This document shows, piece after piece, positions 29,161 through 38,688 of a stretch of 64,000 nt of DNA. Positions within the stretch are counted from its first letter, which is position 1. Each line of letters opens with the position of its first letter. Under the pieces are notes generated by a model that was given only the letters and a program-made list of their open reading frames with translations, was not told the DNA's origin and ran no database searches. Position numbers and translations under genes: made by a program. Source of the stretch: Rhodopirellula bahusiensis (lineage in GTDB: Bacteria; Planctomycetota; Planctomycetia; Pirellulales; Pirellulaceae); assembly GCF_002727185.1 (NCBI RefSeq), contig NZ_NIZW01000026.1, positions 25,882 through 89,881 of the forward strand. Reading direction: 5' to 3'.

Positions 29161-30504
29161 ATGAGTGAATTGATTATCAGTGTCAGCGGCCTTCGCGGCA
29201 TCTTGGGTGAAACCCTAACACCCGAAGTTGCCGTGCGTTTCGCGGCCGCGTTCTCGGCATCGATGCCCGAAGGCAAGATCGTGATTGGACGCGATGGACG
29301 CACGACAGGACCGATGCTTCGCAGTGCGATCATTTCCGCGCTGACCGCTTCGGGACGCGATGTGGTCGACGCGGACGTCGCCGCGACACCCACAATTGGT
29401 GTGCTGGTTCGAGAACTGGAAGCCGTCGGCGCGATTGCGATCTCGGCCAGCCACAACCCGCCGGAATACAACGGGATCAAATTGTTCGGCGGCGACGGTC
29501 GAGTTCTCGACGCCGATTCCGGAGCCAAAATTCGTGACGCTTATTTTGCCGGGACGAATCAATGGGCGACGTACGACAAAATCGGTGAGGTCAGCTCCGT
29601 CGACGACCCCCACGCGGCCCACCTCGAGAAAGTCTTGGCGACGGTCGACGTCGATGCGATCCAAGCCAAACAATTTCGCGTGCTGATCGACAGCAACCAC
29701 GGCGCGGGCGGATTGCTCGGCGTGCGATTGCTGGAAGCGTTGGGATGCATCATCGAAGCGATGGGGCACGAACCGACGGGGAAATTCGCTCACACGCCCG
29801 AGCCCACTGCCGAGAACCTACAAGGCATTTCTGCTGACGTGACGGGCCGCAACTGCGTGGTCGGTTTCTGCCAAGACCCTGATGCCGATCGGTTGGCGTT
29901 GATCGACGAAACGGGACGCTATATCGGCGAAGAATGCACGCTGGCATTGTGTGTCCGGCAAGCCATGGAAACCGGTCGCACGTCAGGACCGATCGTGATC
30001 AACGGGGCGACCAGTTCGATGAGCACGTTGATTGCGAAGCAGCACGGCGTAGAGACGTATCGTAGCGCGGTGGGCGAAGCCAACGTGTGCGATTTGATGA
30101 TCGCGAAAAAGGCGGCTTATGGCGGCGAAGGCAACGGCGGCCCAATCGATCCGACGGTGGGCTACGTTCGCGACAGCTTTGTTGGCATGGCTCAAACGTT
30201 GGCACTCTTGGCACGAACCGGGCAACCGCTCAGCGAGTTGGCCGATGAACTTCCGCAGTTGAGCATCCACAAGAGCAAAGCGGGTGTTTCAGCCGAACGA
30301 TTGCCAGCGGTCTTTGACAAGTTGGAAGCCAAGTTCACCGACGCGGAAGCCACCCGTGGCGACGGGATGCGATTGCAATGGTCGGATCGTTGGTTGTTGG
30401 TTCGTGGCAGCAACACCGAACCAATTGTCCGCATGATCGCCGAAGCCCCCACCGCGGAAGAAGCAGCGTTGTTGTGCGATCAAGCCGCCGAGTTGTTGGG
30501 TTAA
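29161..30504 (+). CDS. glmM: Phosphoglucosamine mutase / phosphohexomutase
   Basis: 447 residues from the ATG at 29161. The phosphoserine loop ISASHNPPEYNG places the catalytic serine at residue 97. The metal site DPDADRLALID and the sugar-binding GGEGNGG loop follow, and the C-terminal phosphate site RGSNTEPIVRM is intact. GlmM makes glucosamine-1-phosphate for cell-wall and LPS precursors. Phosphomannomutase activity is a realistic alternative because the family is hard to split by eye. Divergent from fhcA. Confidence 0.85.
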   Translation: MSELIISVSGLRGILGETLTPEVAVRFAAAFSASMPEGKIVIGRDGRTTGPMLRSAIISALTASGRDVVDADVAATPTIGVLVRELEAVGAIAISASHNPPEYNGIKLFGGDGRVLDADSGAKIRDAYFAGTNQWATYDKIGEVSSVDDPHAAHLEKVLATVDVDAIQAKQFRVLIDSNHGAGGLLGVRLLEALGCIIEAMGHEPTGKFAHTPEPTAENLQGISADVTGRNCVVGFCQDPDADRLALIDETGRYIGEECTLALCVRQAMETGRTSGPIVINGATSSMSTLIAKQHGVETYRSAVGEANVCDLMIAKKAAYGGEGNGGPIDPTVGYVRDSFVGMAQTLALLARTGQPLSELADELPQLSIHKSKAGVSAERLPAVFDKLEAKFTDAEATRGDGMRLQWSDRWLLVRGSNTEPIVRMIAEAPTAEEAALLCDQAAELLG

Positions 30505-30581
30505 CTCACCGTAGGCCAGGTCCCACCTGGCGATGCTGGCGGGCCGTTACCTGATCGAACTCGCGAGGGTTTGTTTGATTG

Positions 30582-30722
30582 ACGCCTCGCTTTGTTCCAA
30601 AGCATCGGCTGTGGTGCCATGTGAGACATGGCCTACTTGGTGCACAAACGCCGTAGCCGGATTCGCCAAGAATTCGGAATGCATCAAGACGTTTGAATCC
30701 GAATTCTGGCGAATCCGGCTAC
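30582..30722. repeat. Intergenic repeat cluster with a close inverted pair
   Basis: Between the convergent glmM and Nramp genes lies the gcctcgctttgttccaaagc block also seen at about 9.95 kb, then gccatgtgagacatggc. Two copies of the gtagccggattcgcc family then face each other (30653-30677 and 30698-30722) with 20 bases between. The second copy lacks one base of the usual aattcttgg. The pair can form a long stem-loop and may end transcription from both sides. Confidence 0.75.
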
Positions 30723-30742
30723 GTTTGGAATGATGTTGGCAC

Positions 30743-32293
30743 TCATGTCACGGTGGCGATGATGGTCCAGACACCGGTGATCAACATCGCGATGCCGGAC
30801 AACCACAGCATGGCGTCCCAGAGCTTGCCGGGACGCAAACCGTCGACGGATCGTTTGTAGCGGAACCAAATCGCCGCCCCGGCGATCATTGGCAACACCA
30901 CGCCTTGGGTGACCCCGCTGATCAGCACCAGTTTGGCTGGCGAAGGGAACGCGAGGTAAAAGAACAAGCTCATGATCGGGAAGAACGCACCGAGGCCACG
31001 CACCCATTTGTCTCGCGTCGCTTGGCTGTCATCGATCCATCCGACCACTCGCAGCCCGTCCGAGAAGACTCTCGCGTGTCCGGCACAAGCGACAAAGAAC
31101 GTGCTGTACAACACCGCGATCGCGCCGAACAGAAACAGTCCCGCGGCCCAGTTCGAAAACACCGGCACGTACATCACCGCCAGTGTTCGCACCAAATCGG
31201 ATTTCTCTGGGTTCAACCCCACTCGGTGCAGCACGGCGGCACCGAGCAAGTAGAACGCAACGGTTGCAAAGGTGTAGACCAACATCGATCCCCACGCGTC
31301 CACCTGCATGACTTTCATCCATCCGGTCGCACGTTCGCGCCACTCAGGCGTTCCGTCATTCTTACCTGTGAACTTGGCGTAGCCTTTCTCAAGGCACCAA
31401 TACGGGTACGCCACCAGCTCACCGGCGCCCACTCCGATGATTCCAAAGGTGGCTAGCGCGGTCGCGACGGCTGTGCTGCCGTTGGCGGAGGAAGGCAATG
31501 CACCTTTCAATCCGGAAAAGAACTCTTGCGTTGTGACGCGGTAGTCGACTTCTCCCTGCAACAAGAACAAGTTGATGAGAGTGAGCAACGTGAACGATCC
31601 GACGAGCACCGTGCTAAACGTTTGGATCAAACCGTACCGGCCAACAAACAACAGGACGCTGGTGGCGATCGTGATGATGGTTGCCCAGAGCTTGATGTCG
31701 GGCGGTTCGTTTTTGCCGTGCTCCAGTTCGTGAGCGATCCGCAGCGCGACGACTTCAGCCTCACGGTCGTCAAGTTTGTTGAGAGGTGTGGAGATTTCTT
31801 CCGCGGAACCATCGGAATCAGATCGGGCGGCGTATCGTTCGAACGTTAGCAATTGCTCCGCGTCGGCGACCCGATTTTCGGAGACTCCATGGGCTGTGGC
31901 GGGCATGGTGAGCGCGACCGCTTGACCGACGCTGCCGACGATTCCGCCTTGTTGTCCGATGCTGGCCAGCCACATGACCGCCCAAGCCCAGACCAACCAA
32001 TTGCCGTGGCGACCCAGTCGCGGGCCGGGCAACTCGTTGAAGGCTTGCAGTGATGTTTTGCCGCTGCTGAGCGTGTAGCGACCCATTTCGACTTGCGTGA
32101 AGACTTTGACCACGCATCCCAGCAGGATCAACCACAGCAGTGTGAACCCGGCTTCGGCACCCGTTTTGGTTGTCGCGATCAGTTCGCCGCTGCCGACGAT
32201 CGATCCGGCGATGATCAGGCCGGGGCCAATGTTGGTCAGAATCCGCCACCAATGCTTGGGCGGATCTCGGCGTTCCGATTCAGGGGATGTCAA
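30743..32293 (-). CDS. Nramp-family divalent metal transporter
   Basis: 516 residues if the TTG at 32293 is used; no ATG is available before the first helix, and longer readings run into the divergent RDD gene. The Nramp signature GPGLIIAGSIVGSGELIATTKTGAE contains the helix-1 region, followed by about eleven helices. The usual metal-site Asp-Pro-Gly-Asn of helix 1 is replaced by a GSGE-type sequence, and an inserted hydrophilic loop (about residues 165-210) is present. This points to a divergent planctomycete/actinobacterial Nramp-related group whose substrate may not be Mn or Fe. Confidence 0.78.
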   Translation of the reverse strand: MTSPESERRDPPKHWWRILTNIGPGLIIAGSIVGSGELIATTKTGAEAGFTLLWLILLGCVVKVFTQVEMGRYTLSSGKTSLQAFNELPGPRLGRHGNWLVWAWAVMWLASIGQQGGIVGSVGQAVALTMPATAHGVSENRVADAEQLLTFERYAARSDSDGSAEEISTPLNKLDDREAEVVALRIAHELEHGKNEPPDIKLWATIITIATSVLLFVGRYGLIQTFSTVLVGSFTLLTLINLFLLQGEVDYRVTTQEFFSGLKGALPSSANGSTAVATALATFGIIGVGAGELVAYPYWCLEKGYAKFTGKNDGTPEWRERATGWMKVMQVDAWGSMLVYTFATVAFYLLGAAVLHRVGLNPEKSDLVRTLAVMYVPVFSNWAAGLFLFGAIAVLYSTFFVACAGHARVFSDGLRVVGWIDDSQATRDKWVRGLGAFFPIMSLFFYLAFPSPAKLVLISGVTQGVVLPMIAGAAIWFRYKRSVDGLRPGKLWDAMLWLSGIAMLITGVWTIIATVT

Positions 32294-32358
32294 AACAAGC
32301 TCGCGATCGACAACAGAGGTGGGATGAAGGGGGGAAAGCTTGATATAGTAGCACCACC

Positions 32359-33282
32359 ATGCCACGCAATGAAAACCAACCCGATGCTGAATCCCAGCGC
32401 GCGCTCGACACCACGATCGGTGTTGTGACGCCGGAGAACATTGCATTTGAATATCAGTTGGCCGGTCCATTTCGACGATTGCCGGCTTACATCATCGATC
32501 TGTTGGTGCGAACCGCCGTGATCGCCGCGATCGGGTTGTTCTTGCTGTTGTTCATCGGTTTGTCGGGTCTGCAAAGCCTCGGGGCATTTGCTTTGGCGGC
32601 GGGGATCATCAGTTACTTTTTGGTCAGCTGGTTTTACGGCGCGGCGTTTGAAGCTTGGTTCAACGGTCGCACGGTTGGGAAATGGGCCTGCGGCATCCGA
32701 GTGATTGACGTGGATGGGTGTCCGATCAACGGGAAACGCGCCGTGCTTCGCAATCTGCTGCGGATCGCCGACCTGGCTCCTGTCGCGGCGCTCAGCAGTC
32801 TGGGTGATGACATTCCGCCGGTGTTTTTGATTCCCACTGGGATGGTGGGGCTGATTTGCGTGATCAGCACGCGGCGAATGCAGCGGCTCGGTGACATTGC
32901 CAGCGGCACAATGGTGATCATCGATGAGAAGACATGGCAATTGCCCGTTGCCAAAATCGACGATCCGCGAGTGGCTCCGTTGGCCACATTCATTCCCGGT
33001 GACTACGCCATTTCGCGAAGTATGGCGAGGACGTTGGCGGTTTACGCTGAGCGACGTCACTACCTGACACCCGCGCGACGTCGAGAGATCGCTCGGCACC
33101 TGACATTGCCTTTGATCGATCGGTTTGAGTTTCGCCCCGACATCGACGCGGATCTGCTGATGATCGCGTTGTATTACAAAACGTTTTTGGCAGAACGGAG
33201 TTCGGAACCCGCGGATCTGGGTCCGTTGGCAGGATACAGTCCTCTGGTGAGAGACATGGCTTCTCAGCCTGCTCCTGGGTGA
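32359..33282 (+). CDS. RDD-domain membrane protein
   Basis: 307 residues. The N-terminal half is an RDD domain: FRRLPAYIIDLLVRTAVIAA, two further helices, then FNGRTVGKWACGIRVID and GKRAVLRNLLRIADL, which carry the family's Arg and Asp residues. The C-terminal 110 residues are soluble and basic, with RRREIARHLTLPLIDRF. RDD proteins are membrane proteins with suggested ion-transport roles; some pair with von Willebrand or stage-II-sporulation-like partners. No partner is seen here; kdsD follows 58 bases later on the same strand. Confidence 0.85.
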   Translation: MPRNENQPDAESQRALDTTIGVVTPENIAFEYQLAGPFRRLPAYIIDLLVRTAVIAAIGLFLLLFIGLSGLQSLGAFALAAGIISYFLVSWFYGAAFEAWFNGRTVGKWACGIRVIDVDGCPINGKRAVLRNLLRIADLAPVAALSSLGDDIPPVFLIPTGMVGLICVISTRRMQRLGDIASGTMVIIDEKTWQLPVAKIDDPRVAPLATFIPGDYAISRSMARTLAVYAERRHYLTPARRREIARHLTLPLIDRFEFRPDIDADLLMIALYYKTFLAERSSEPADLGPLAGYSPLVRDMASQPAPG

Positions 33283-33340
33283 GATCGACGGCCTGATTCC
33301 GTGTTTCACGCTGTGGCGGGTTCATCTTGCGACGCTGCTG

Positions 33341-34555
33341 ATGTTTTCGGTATTGTCGCGCGTTGATACTGCCAGCGAAACCGCATTCGTGGCACTGATG
33401 ATCCGCGACAAGAGCAAGGAAGCGATTGTGGCTCCACAACCTCAACTGAATCACGGCACGTCGATTCCGACGTTGACGCCGCTTTCGCCGCTGGACCAAA
33501 TCCGATTGGTCCGCGAGACCATGCTGCGAGAAGCCGAGGCGATCCAGAAGGCGGCCGCGATCGCATCCTCCGATGCTGCCGAAGCCGCAGCCTGGATCAG
33601 CCGCTGCGAGGGATCGATCGTTCTAACCGGCGTCGGCAAAGCTGGCTTGATCGCACAGAAGCTCGTGGCGACGTTGGCCAGCACCGGATCGCCCGCCCAT
33701 TTTTTGCATCCGATCGAAGCCGTTCACGGTGACCTTGGACGCGTTCAGTCCCAAGATTTGGTCATCGCGTTTTCAAATTCCGGACGCAGCGAAGAAGTCG
33801 TTCGCGTGGTTGAGTATTTGAAGCACCAGGCCTGCGGCATCATCGCTGTCACCGCCGACCGAGAGAATCCGCTGGCCGAGCTGGCCGATCACGTGGTGCC
33901 AATCGGCCGTCACCGCGAAGCTTGCCCTGACGGGTTGGCTCCCACCAGTTCCACGTCCGTGATGTTGGCGGTTGGAGACGCAATTGCTGTCTTGGCATCG
34001 CGTTTGTGCGGGTTCACGCCTGACGACTTTGCTCGTTTTCATCCCGGTGGCGCGCTGGGACGAAAGCTGACCGATGTGCGTCAAGCCATGCGTCCATTGG
34101 TTGAATGCCGCGTTGCACCCCAAACCATCTCGATTCGCGAAGCCATGATGATTGGCGGTGCGGGGCGTCGAAGCGGAGCAATCTTGTTGCTCGATGCGAG
34201 CGAGCGACTGTCCGGTATTTTCACCGACAGCGATCTTGCTCGGTTGTTGCAACACCGTCAAGAAACCAGCTTGGACGAACCGATCGAACAGTTCATGACC
34301 GAGCAACCCGTTTGCATCGCCGATGACGAGCGACTTCCACGGGCAATTGAAATCCTTTCCGATCGTAAAATCAGCGAACTGCCGGTCGTGAATGCGGATC
34401 GACAACCCGTTGGAATGATCGACATCACAGACTTGGTGGCCACGGGCGACATTCGCCAAGCAACTTCGTCAAACCAAGTCACCGCCAAATCGAATCAAGA
34501 CGACTCATCCGGTGAAGATGGGCCTCGTTGTATCCCCATCTCATCTGGAGACTGA
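33341..34555 (+). CDS. kdsD: Arabinose-5-phosphate isomerase (KpsF/GutQ family)
   Basis: 404 residues as drawn from the ATG at 33341; an ATG at 33398 gives a more usual length and may be the true start. The SIS domain has IVLTGVGKAGLIAQKLVATLASTGSPAHFLHPIEAVHGDLG, FSNSGRSEEVVRVVEYLK and the catalytic-region FHPGGALGRKL. Two CBS domains follow (about 270-385). The enzyme makes arabinose-5-phosphate, the first step toward Kdo. kdsC begins 19 bases after its stop, so the Kdo genes are one operon. Confidence 0.92.
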   Translation: MFSVLSRVDTASETAFVALMIRDKSKEAIVAPQPQLNHGTSIPTLTPLSPLDQIRLVRETMLREAEAIQKAAAIASSDAAEAAAWISRCEGSIVLTGVGKAGLIAQKLVATLASTGSPAHFLHPIEAVHGDLGRVQSQDLVIAFSNSGRSEEVVRVVEYLKHQACGIIAVTADRENPLAELADHVVPIGRHREACPDGLAPTSSTSVMLAVGDAIAVLASRLCGFTPDDFARFHPGGALGRKLTDVRQAMRPLVECRVAPQTISIREAMMIGGAGRRSGAILLLDASERLSGIFTDSDLARLLQHRQETSLDEPIEQFMTEQPVCIADDERLPRAIEILSDRKISELPVVNADRQPVGMIDITDLVATGDIRQATSSNQVTAKSNQDDSSGEDGPRCIPISSGD

Positions 34556-34574
34556 ATTGTCCTCCCGCCATCCC

Positions 34575-35099
34575 ATGATTTCAGATCGTGACATCGCCGG
34601 CAAAATCAAATGCATTCTGACGGACGTCGATGGCGTGTTGAGTGATGGCAAACTGTACTACGACTCCACCGGTGCCGAAACAAAAACGTTTCACGTTCGC
34701 GACGGATATGGCATCAAGGCTTGGATGAACGCGGGGCTGCATTTCGGAATCATCACGGCTCGTCACAGCGACGCGTTGACCCGCCGCGCGAAGGAATTGG
34801 GCATTGAGCATGTTGTCCAAAGCTCCAGCGACAAGTGGCAGTCCGCGACCGAGATGATGACCTCGATGAATGTCACTGCCGACGAAGTTTGCTACATCGG
34901 AGACGATGTTCCTGATATCACCGTGATGCGGCGTGTCGCTTTGGCCGCGGCACCCGACGATGCCTCGATCGATGCGCGTGAAGCTGCTCATTGGATCACT
35001 CGATTGCCAGGTGGTGCCGGTGCGGTGCGTGAATTGATTGAGCGTCTGATGCGAGCAGGAAACAGCTGGCCGTCCGTTTCGAAGGACCCTCCATGCTGA
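34575..35099 (+). CDS. kdsC: Kdo-8-phosphate phosphatase (HAD family, YrbI type)
   Basis: 174 residues from the ATG at 34575. The HAD nucleophile motif is LTDVDGVLSDG with Asp-17 and Asp-19, followed by DGYGIKAW, the motif-2 threonine in IITARHS, a lysine in SSDKWQ and the motif-4 acids in YIGDDVPD. It has no cap domain and forms a tetramer in relatives. It removes phosphate from Kdo-8-phosphate. The last seven bases overlap the start of the next, large gene. Confidence 0.93.
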   Translation: MISDRDIAGKIKCILTDVDGVLSDGKLYYDSTGAETKTFHVRDGYGIKAWMNAGLHFGIITARHSDALTRRAKELGIEHVVQSSSDKWQSATEMMTSMNVTADEVCYIGDDVPDITVMRRVALAAAPDDASIDAREAAHWITRLPGGAGAVRELIERLMRAGNSWPSVSKDPPC

Positions 35100-38000
35100 C
35101 GCAGTTGCGCGACTACTTGGTCGGCCTGTGTGTATTGGTGGTGTCGGCCGGTCTCTATCAAGTCACCGTGGCAGCGTGGTTGACGCCGCCCGAGATCGTT
35201 TCTGCGCCGGTGGCTCCGCCAAAGGTGAGTACCGGTGATGGCAACCTGGATGACCTGTTCGCCGACACGGACTGGCAACGCGGGCCGACGATCCGTTTGA
35301 AGACCGACGACGGAATTCTGTTGTGCAAAGAATGCACGCAACTCGATGGCCAGACCTGGACTTTGAAACCCATCACGATTGTGATTGGTCGAGGATTGAA
35401 CGAGGACGGTTCCAAAGAACCAATCTTGATCTCCGCTTCCGAAGGAGCCTCGATCAAGTTCGACGCACCGCTGGATGTCATGAGCGGTGAGGCACCGTCG
35501 ATTGAACGCGGACAACTTCGCGGCGAAGTGATTATCCAGCGATCCACCCAGCCAACCGAAGATGCGGCCGGTCTCGCGTCGTCGGCCTATCAAGTGCGTG
35601 GGATCTCGCCTGAGCCACCAGATCCAAAGGACGCGACGGATTCGGTTTTGCACATTCGCACATCCAACGTCGGCATCGATCGCCGCACGATTTGGACCAA
35701 TGAACCGATTCACATGCAAGTCGGACGAGCGACGATGATTGGGCGAGTGCTGACGCTGCACTTGGCCGCCTCTGCGTCATCGGCCGGCAAATCCAACGAC
35801 GTCACCGGAACGTTGGACCGAATGGAATTGGTCTACCTGCAAAAGCTTTCGCTGCCGCTGGATGACCCGAACGATCCATCGCAGGATGATCCCAAAGGCG
35901 TGGTCGAAGTCCGCTGCGGCAACATGATTCAGTACGACTTTGCGTTGGATCAGTTGAGCATGAACCAGGACGTGGAACTGCTGCGATTGCCATCCGCCGC
36001 GATCGCCACCACCAACCAAATCTCGCCACCACGCCAGGACTGGATCGATCGCTTTCGATGTGACTCGTTGGTCATGACACTGCGTGATCCGTTGAATTCT
36101 AAACTGCGTCGCGATGACGCGATGGACTGGATCGATCGAGTCGAAGCGACCGGCTCTCCCGTGCAAATGGACATCCGATCGCAGTCATTCGGAATGACCG
36201 CCGGACGCATTCTGTTTGATCCGGTGGAAGGTTGGCTGATCGCGGATCCCGTTTCCGCCGCCGATGCCACGGGTGCGATTCGGCCGAGCAAGACGACAAG
36301 CAACGATCCCAACCGAGACTACGTGCGACTGCAGCGTGGCGACTTGGAAGCTTTCTTGTCGCAGATCCGGTACCGATTCAATCCCGCCGAGCCGAAGCAA
36401 TTGGGGACGATCACGGTCGAAGGCAGTGGACGTGTTTTTCATCACGCCGCGGATTCCGCCCTGCGATCTTTCGCTTGGCAAGACGGTTTGCAAATCGAGC
36501 CACAGGGCATTGCCACGCCCGATCAATTGCAAGTTGATTTTTCGGTTTGGTGCGAAGGTCAACTGCATGCGATGCTAGCAGACGGCGGCTCGTTCTTGGC
36601 CGATCGTGTGGAAGGCATCCTGCGTCCATCGCCCGACAACAAACCCAAACGCATTGGCGATTCGAAGAAGTCCGAAGGGTCGTTGAACCAGAAATGGTTG
36701 CCCGAAAGTCTGGCTGCGATTGGCAACGTTCGGATCAATTCCTCGATGTTGCAAGCTCGCACGAATCGAATGCATCTTTTCTTTCAACATGGAAAGGAAG
36801 CTGATTCGGCGAACGCCAACAAAGGTGGCGACGATCCGATCCGAAATTGGGTCCGCCAACCCAATGCCAGTGAGTCCATTGTCAAAGATGGTCCGACTAC
36901 AAACCCGCCTCAGCCCGCAACGATTCGCGGCGACATGGTGGCCGCAACGTTGACGATGGGTGGCGGTGAATTGACGGCGACGGACCTGAGCGTGACCGGC
37001 GGCGTCGAAGTCACGCATCCAATGAAAACACGAGCCGCGAAAAATGCGGCGGGTGCCAGCAACCCAGTGCCCGCGACCATGTTGGCAACCCTGACTGGTG
37101 AGAAGTTGCGTTTTCGCGACGGCGGCGTTGGCGATGTGATGGAAGTGACCGGAACGCCCAATGCTCCCGCCCGCCTTCAAATGGGCGACGGGTATTTCAT
37201 CGGTCCACAGATCCAAGTTCGCCCAGAAGACAACTTTGTGTGGGTCAACGACGCGGGGCAATTTGTGTTGCCGTCGCACATGCTGCCGTCGCTATCGGTC
37301 GAGTCTCGCGATTCATCGCAATCGACCGCGCGTTGGTCACGACCTCCACGATGTCGCTTCGGTGGTTCGATGACATTCGATGGCAAAGTCGCCACGTTGG
37401 CGGGCGGCGTTGTTCTGGACACGGTCATCACCCAAGACGAATCGACCAACGAAATTCTGATGCGAGGGGACCAGCTCAAATGGACGCTGACCGACCCGAT
37501 CCATTTGCGTACGCCTGATAGTTTCAAAAAGACGGGCATCGCCGAAATCGCGTTGGTGCAAACCGGATCGCAGCCAGTCGAATTAACCGTCGACCAGTTC
37601 GCTCGCGATGGCGTTCATGAGTCTCGGCATCATTTGCAAACGTCTCGCCTTGCATGGGTTCCGGGTGAGCAACCCAACCCAGCAAATCAAAATGCCGCCA
37701 GTGCCGCGGCCGTTTCAACTGGCAGTGGTGCGTCAGGCAGAATTGTTGCTCCTGGACCGGGATCCTACCGAGCATGGTTGCGGAACTCGAAAGGCGGCAA
37801 TCTGTTGGTCAATCATTCACCGGCCAATTCAAACCAACCTGCCAATCGAAACGGCTCGCCCGCCGGTGCAGCCGATTCGCGATCGTCCGCCTGGAACCCC
37901 GGTATGATCGAGGACCAGAACGCTTCTGGGGGAGCGATGGGTGATGCTCAGGAGCCGACGATCATGGGAGTCCATTTGATCTTCCAGGAATCGATGCAGG

Positions 38001-38503
38001 GTGACTTGCTAGCAAAGACGTTGACGTTTCATCGTGGCGTTCGAGTGGCTCAGCAAACCTTGCCTGACTTCGAAACGCAGATGGACGCCAGCCGAATGGA
38101 TTTGTTGTCCGAAGGTGAGTCCACGATCGATTGCGACTCCCTGCGAATCGCGGTCGATCCCAGTGTTCCATTCCGGCAACGCACGATGGGCGTGACCACG
38201 ACGGCTTGGGAAATCGAAGCTTCCGGCGGCGTCTTGTTCAGGACGCGGACCGACAAGTCGGCGTTCACCGTCACCGCGGACCGCTGTGGTTACGCTGCTG
38301 CCAAGGACCTGTTCACAGTCTTTGGTGCCCCCACACGTCCGGCTCGATTGCTTCAAACGACTGCGTTGGGCAAACCAGGTCTGAATCTTGAGGTTGGTCA
38401 CGCCACCTTGCGACTGAAGACGATGGAGATCCTATCGATGCCAACGTTCAAAGTATTGCCCGGTGACATCTCATCGCTCAGCAATCGACCGACTCAGCGA
38501 TAG
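35093..38503 (+). CDS. Very large OstA/LptA-LptC-like protein (putative LPS transport)
   Basis: 1136 residues with a single N-terminal membrane anchor (GLCVLVVSAGLYQVTVAAW) and then a long soluble part. Several segments look like repeated beta-strand jellyroll units of the OstA/LptA kind, for example KLRFRDGGVGDVMEVTGTP, APARLQMGDGYFIG and AWEIEASGGVLF before a TADRCGY stretch. In Proteobacteria kdsD-kdsC is followed by lptC and lptA; here a single gene overlapping kdsC by seven bases holds that place. The proposal that it bridges inner and outer membrane is inference. Low-complexity Ala/Ser/Asn stretches lie at about 860-960. The length is several times that of LptA plus LptC. Confidence 0.6.
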   Translation: MLTQLRDYLVGLCVLVVSAGLYQVTVAAWLTPPEIVSAPVAPPKVSTGDGNLDDLFADTDWQRGPTIRLKTDDGILLCKECTQLDGQTWTLKPITIVIGRGLNEDGSKEPILISASEGASIKFDAPLDVMSGEAPSIERGQLRGEVIIQRSTQPTEDAAGLASSAYQVRGISPEPPDPKDATDSVLHIRTSNVGIDRRTIWTNEPIHMQVGRATMIGRVLTLHLAASASSAGKSNDVTGTLDRMELVYLQKLSLPLDDPNDPSQDDPKGVVEVRCGNMIQYDFALDQLSMNQDVELLRLPSAAIATTNQISPPRQDWIDRFRCDSLVMTLRDPLNSKLRRDDAMDWIDRVEATGSPVQMDIRSQSFGMTAGRILFDPVEGWLIADPVSAADATGAIRPSKTTSNDPNRDYVRLQRGDLEAFLSQIRYRFNPAEPKQLGTITVEGSGRVFHHAADSALRSFAWQDGLQIEPQGIATPDQLQVDFSVWCEGQLHAMLADGGSFLADRVEGILRPSPDNKPKRIGDSKKSEGSLNQKWLPESLAAIGNVRINSSMLQARTNRMHLFFQHGKEADSANANKGGDDPIRNWVRQPNASESIVKDGPTTNPPQPATIRGDMVAATLTMGGGELTATDLSVTGGVEVTHPMKTRAAKNAAGASNPVPATMLATLTGEKLRFRDGGVGDVMEVTGTPNAPARLQMGDGYFIGPQIQVRPEDNFVWVNDAGQFVLPSHMLPSLSVESRDSSQSTARWSRPPRCRFGGSMTFDGKVATLAGGVVLDTVITQDESTNEILMRGDQLKWTLTDPIHLRTPDSFKKTGIAEIALVQTGSQPVELTVDQFARDGVHESRHHLQTSRLAWVPGEQPNPANQNAASAAAVSTGSGASGRIVAPGPGSYRAWLRNSKGGNLLVNHSPANSNQPANRNGSPAGAADSRSSAWNPGMIEDQNASGGAMGDAQEPTIMGVHLIFQESMQGDLLAKTLTFHRGVRVAQQTLPDFETQMDASRMDLLSEGESTIDCDSLRIAVDPSVPFRQRTMGVTTTAWEIEASGGVLFRTRTDKSAFTVTADRCGYAAAKDLFTVFGAPTRPARLLQTTALGKPGLNLEVGHATLRLKTMEILSMPTFKVLPGDISSLSNRPTQR

Positions 38504-38688
38504 TCGCCGGATAAACGACACAACTGGCATGAAGATTGCTTTTCCAAGTGTCATTCCCCGGATTCGACCCAATTCGGGATCGCTTTTTTGCCCCTTGCGC
38601 GAATCAAACCGCAGACTTGTAAAGTCGATTTTGAACGGGTGAAGAACAATTCGTTTGCCGAGCCATCCCACTACGTGGAACCGAAGTT

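Noticed and set aside
32290..33309. 339-codon minus-strand frame over the RDD gene
   Set aside because: The plus-strand RDD protein has clear family motifs; the antisense reading has none.
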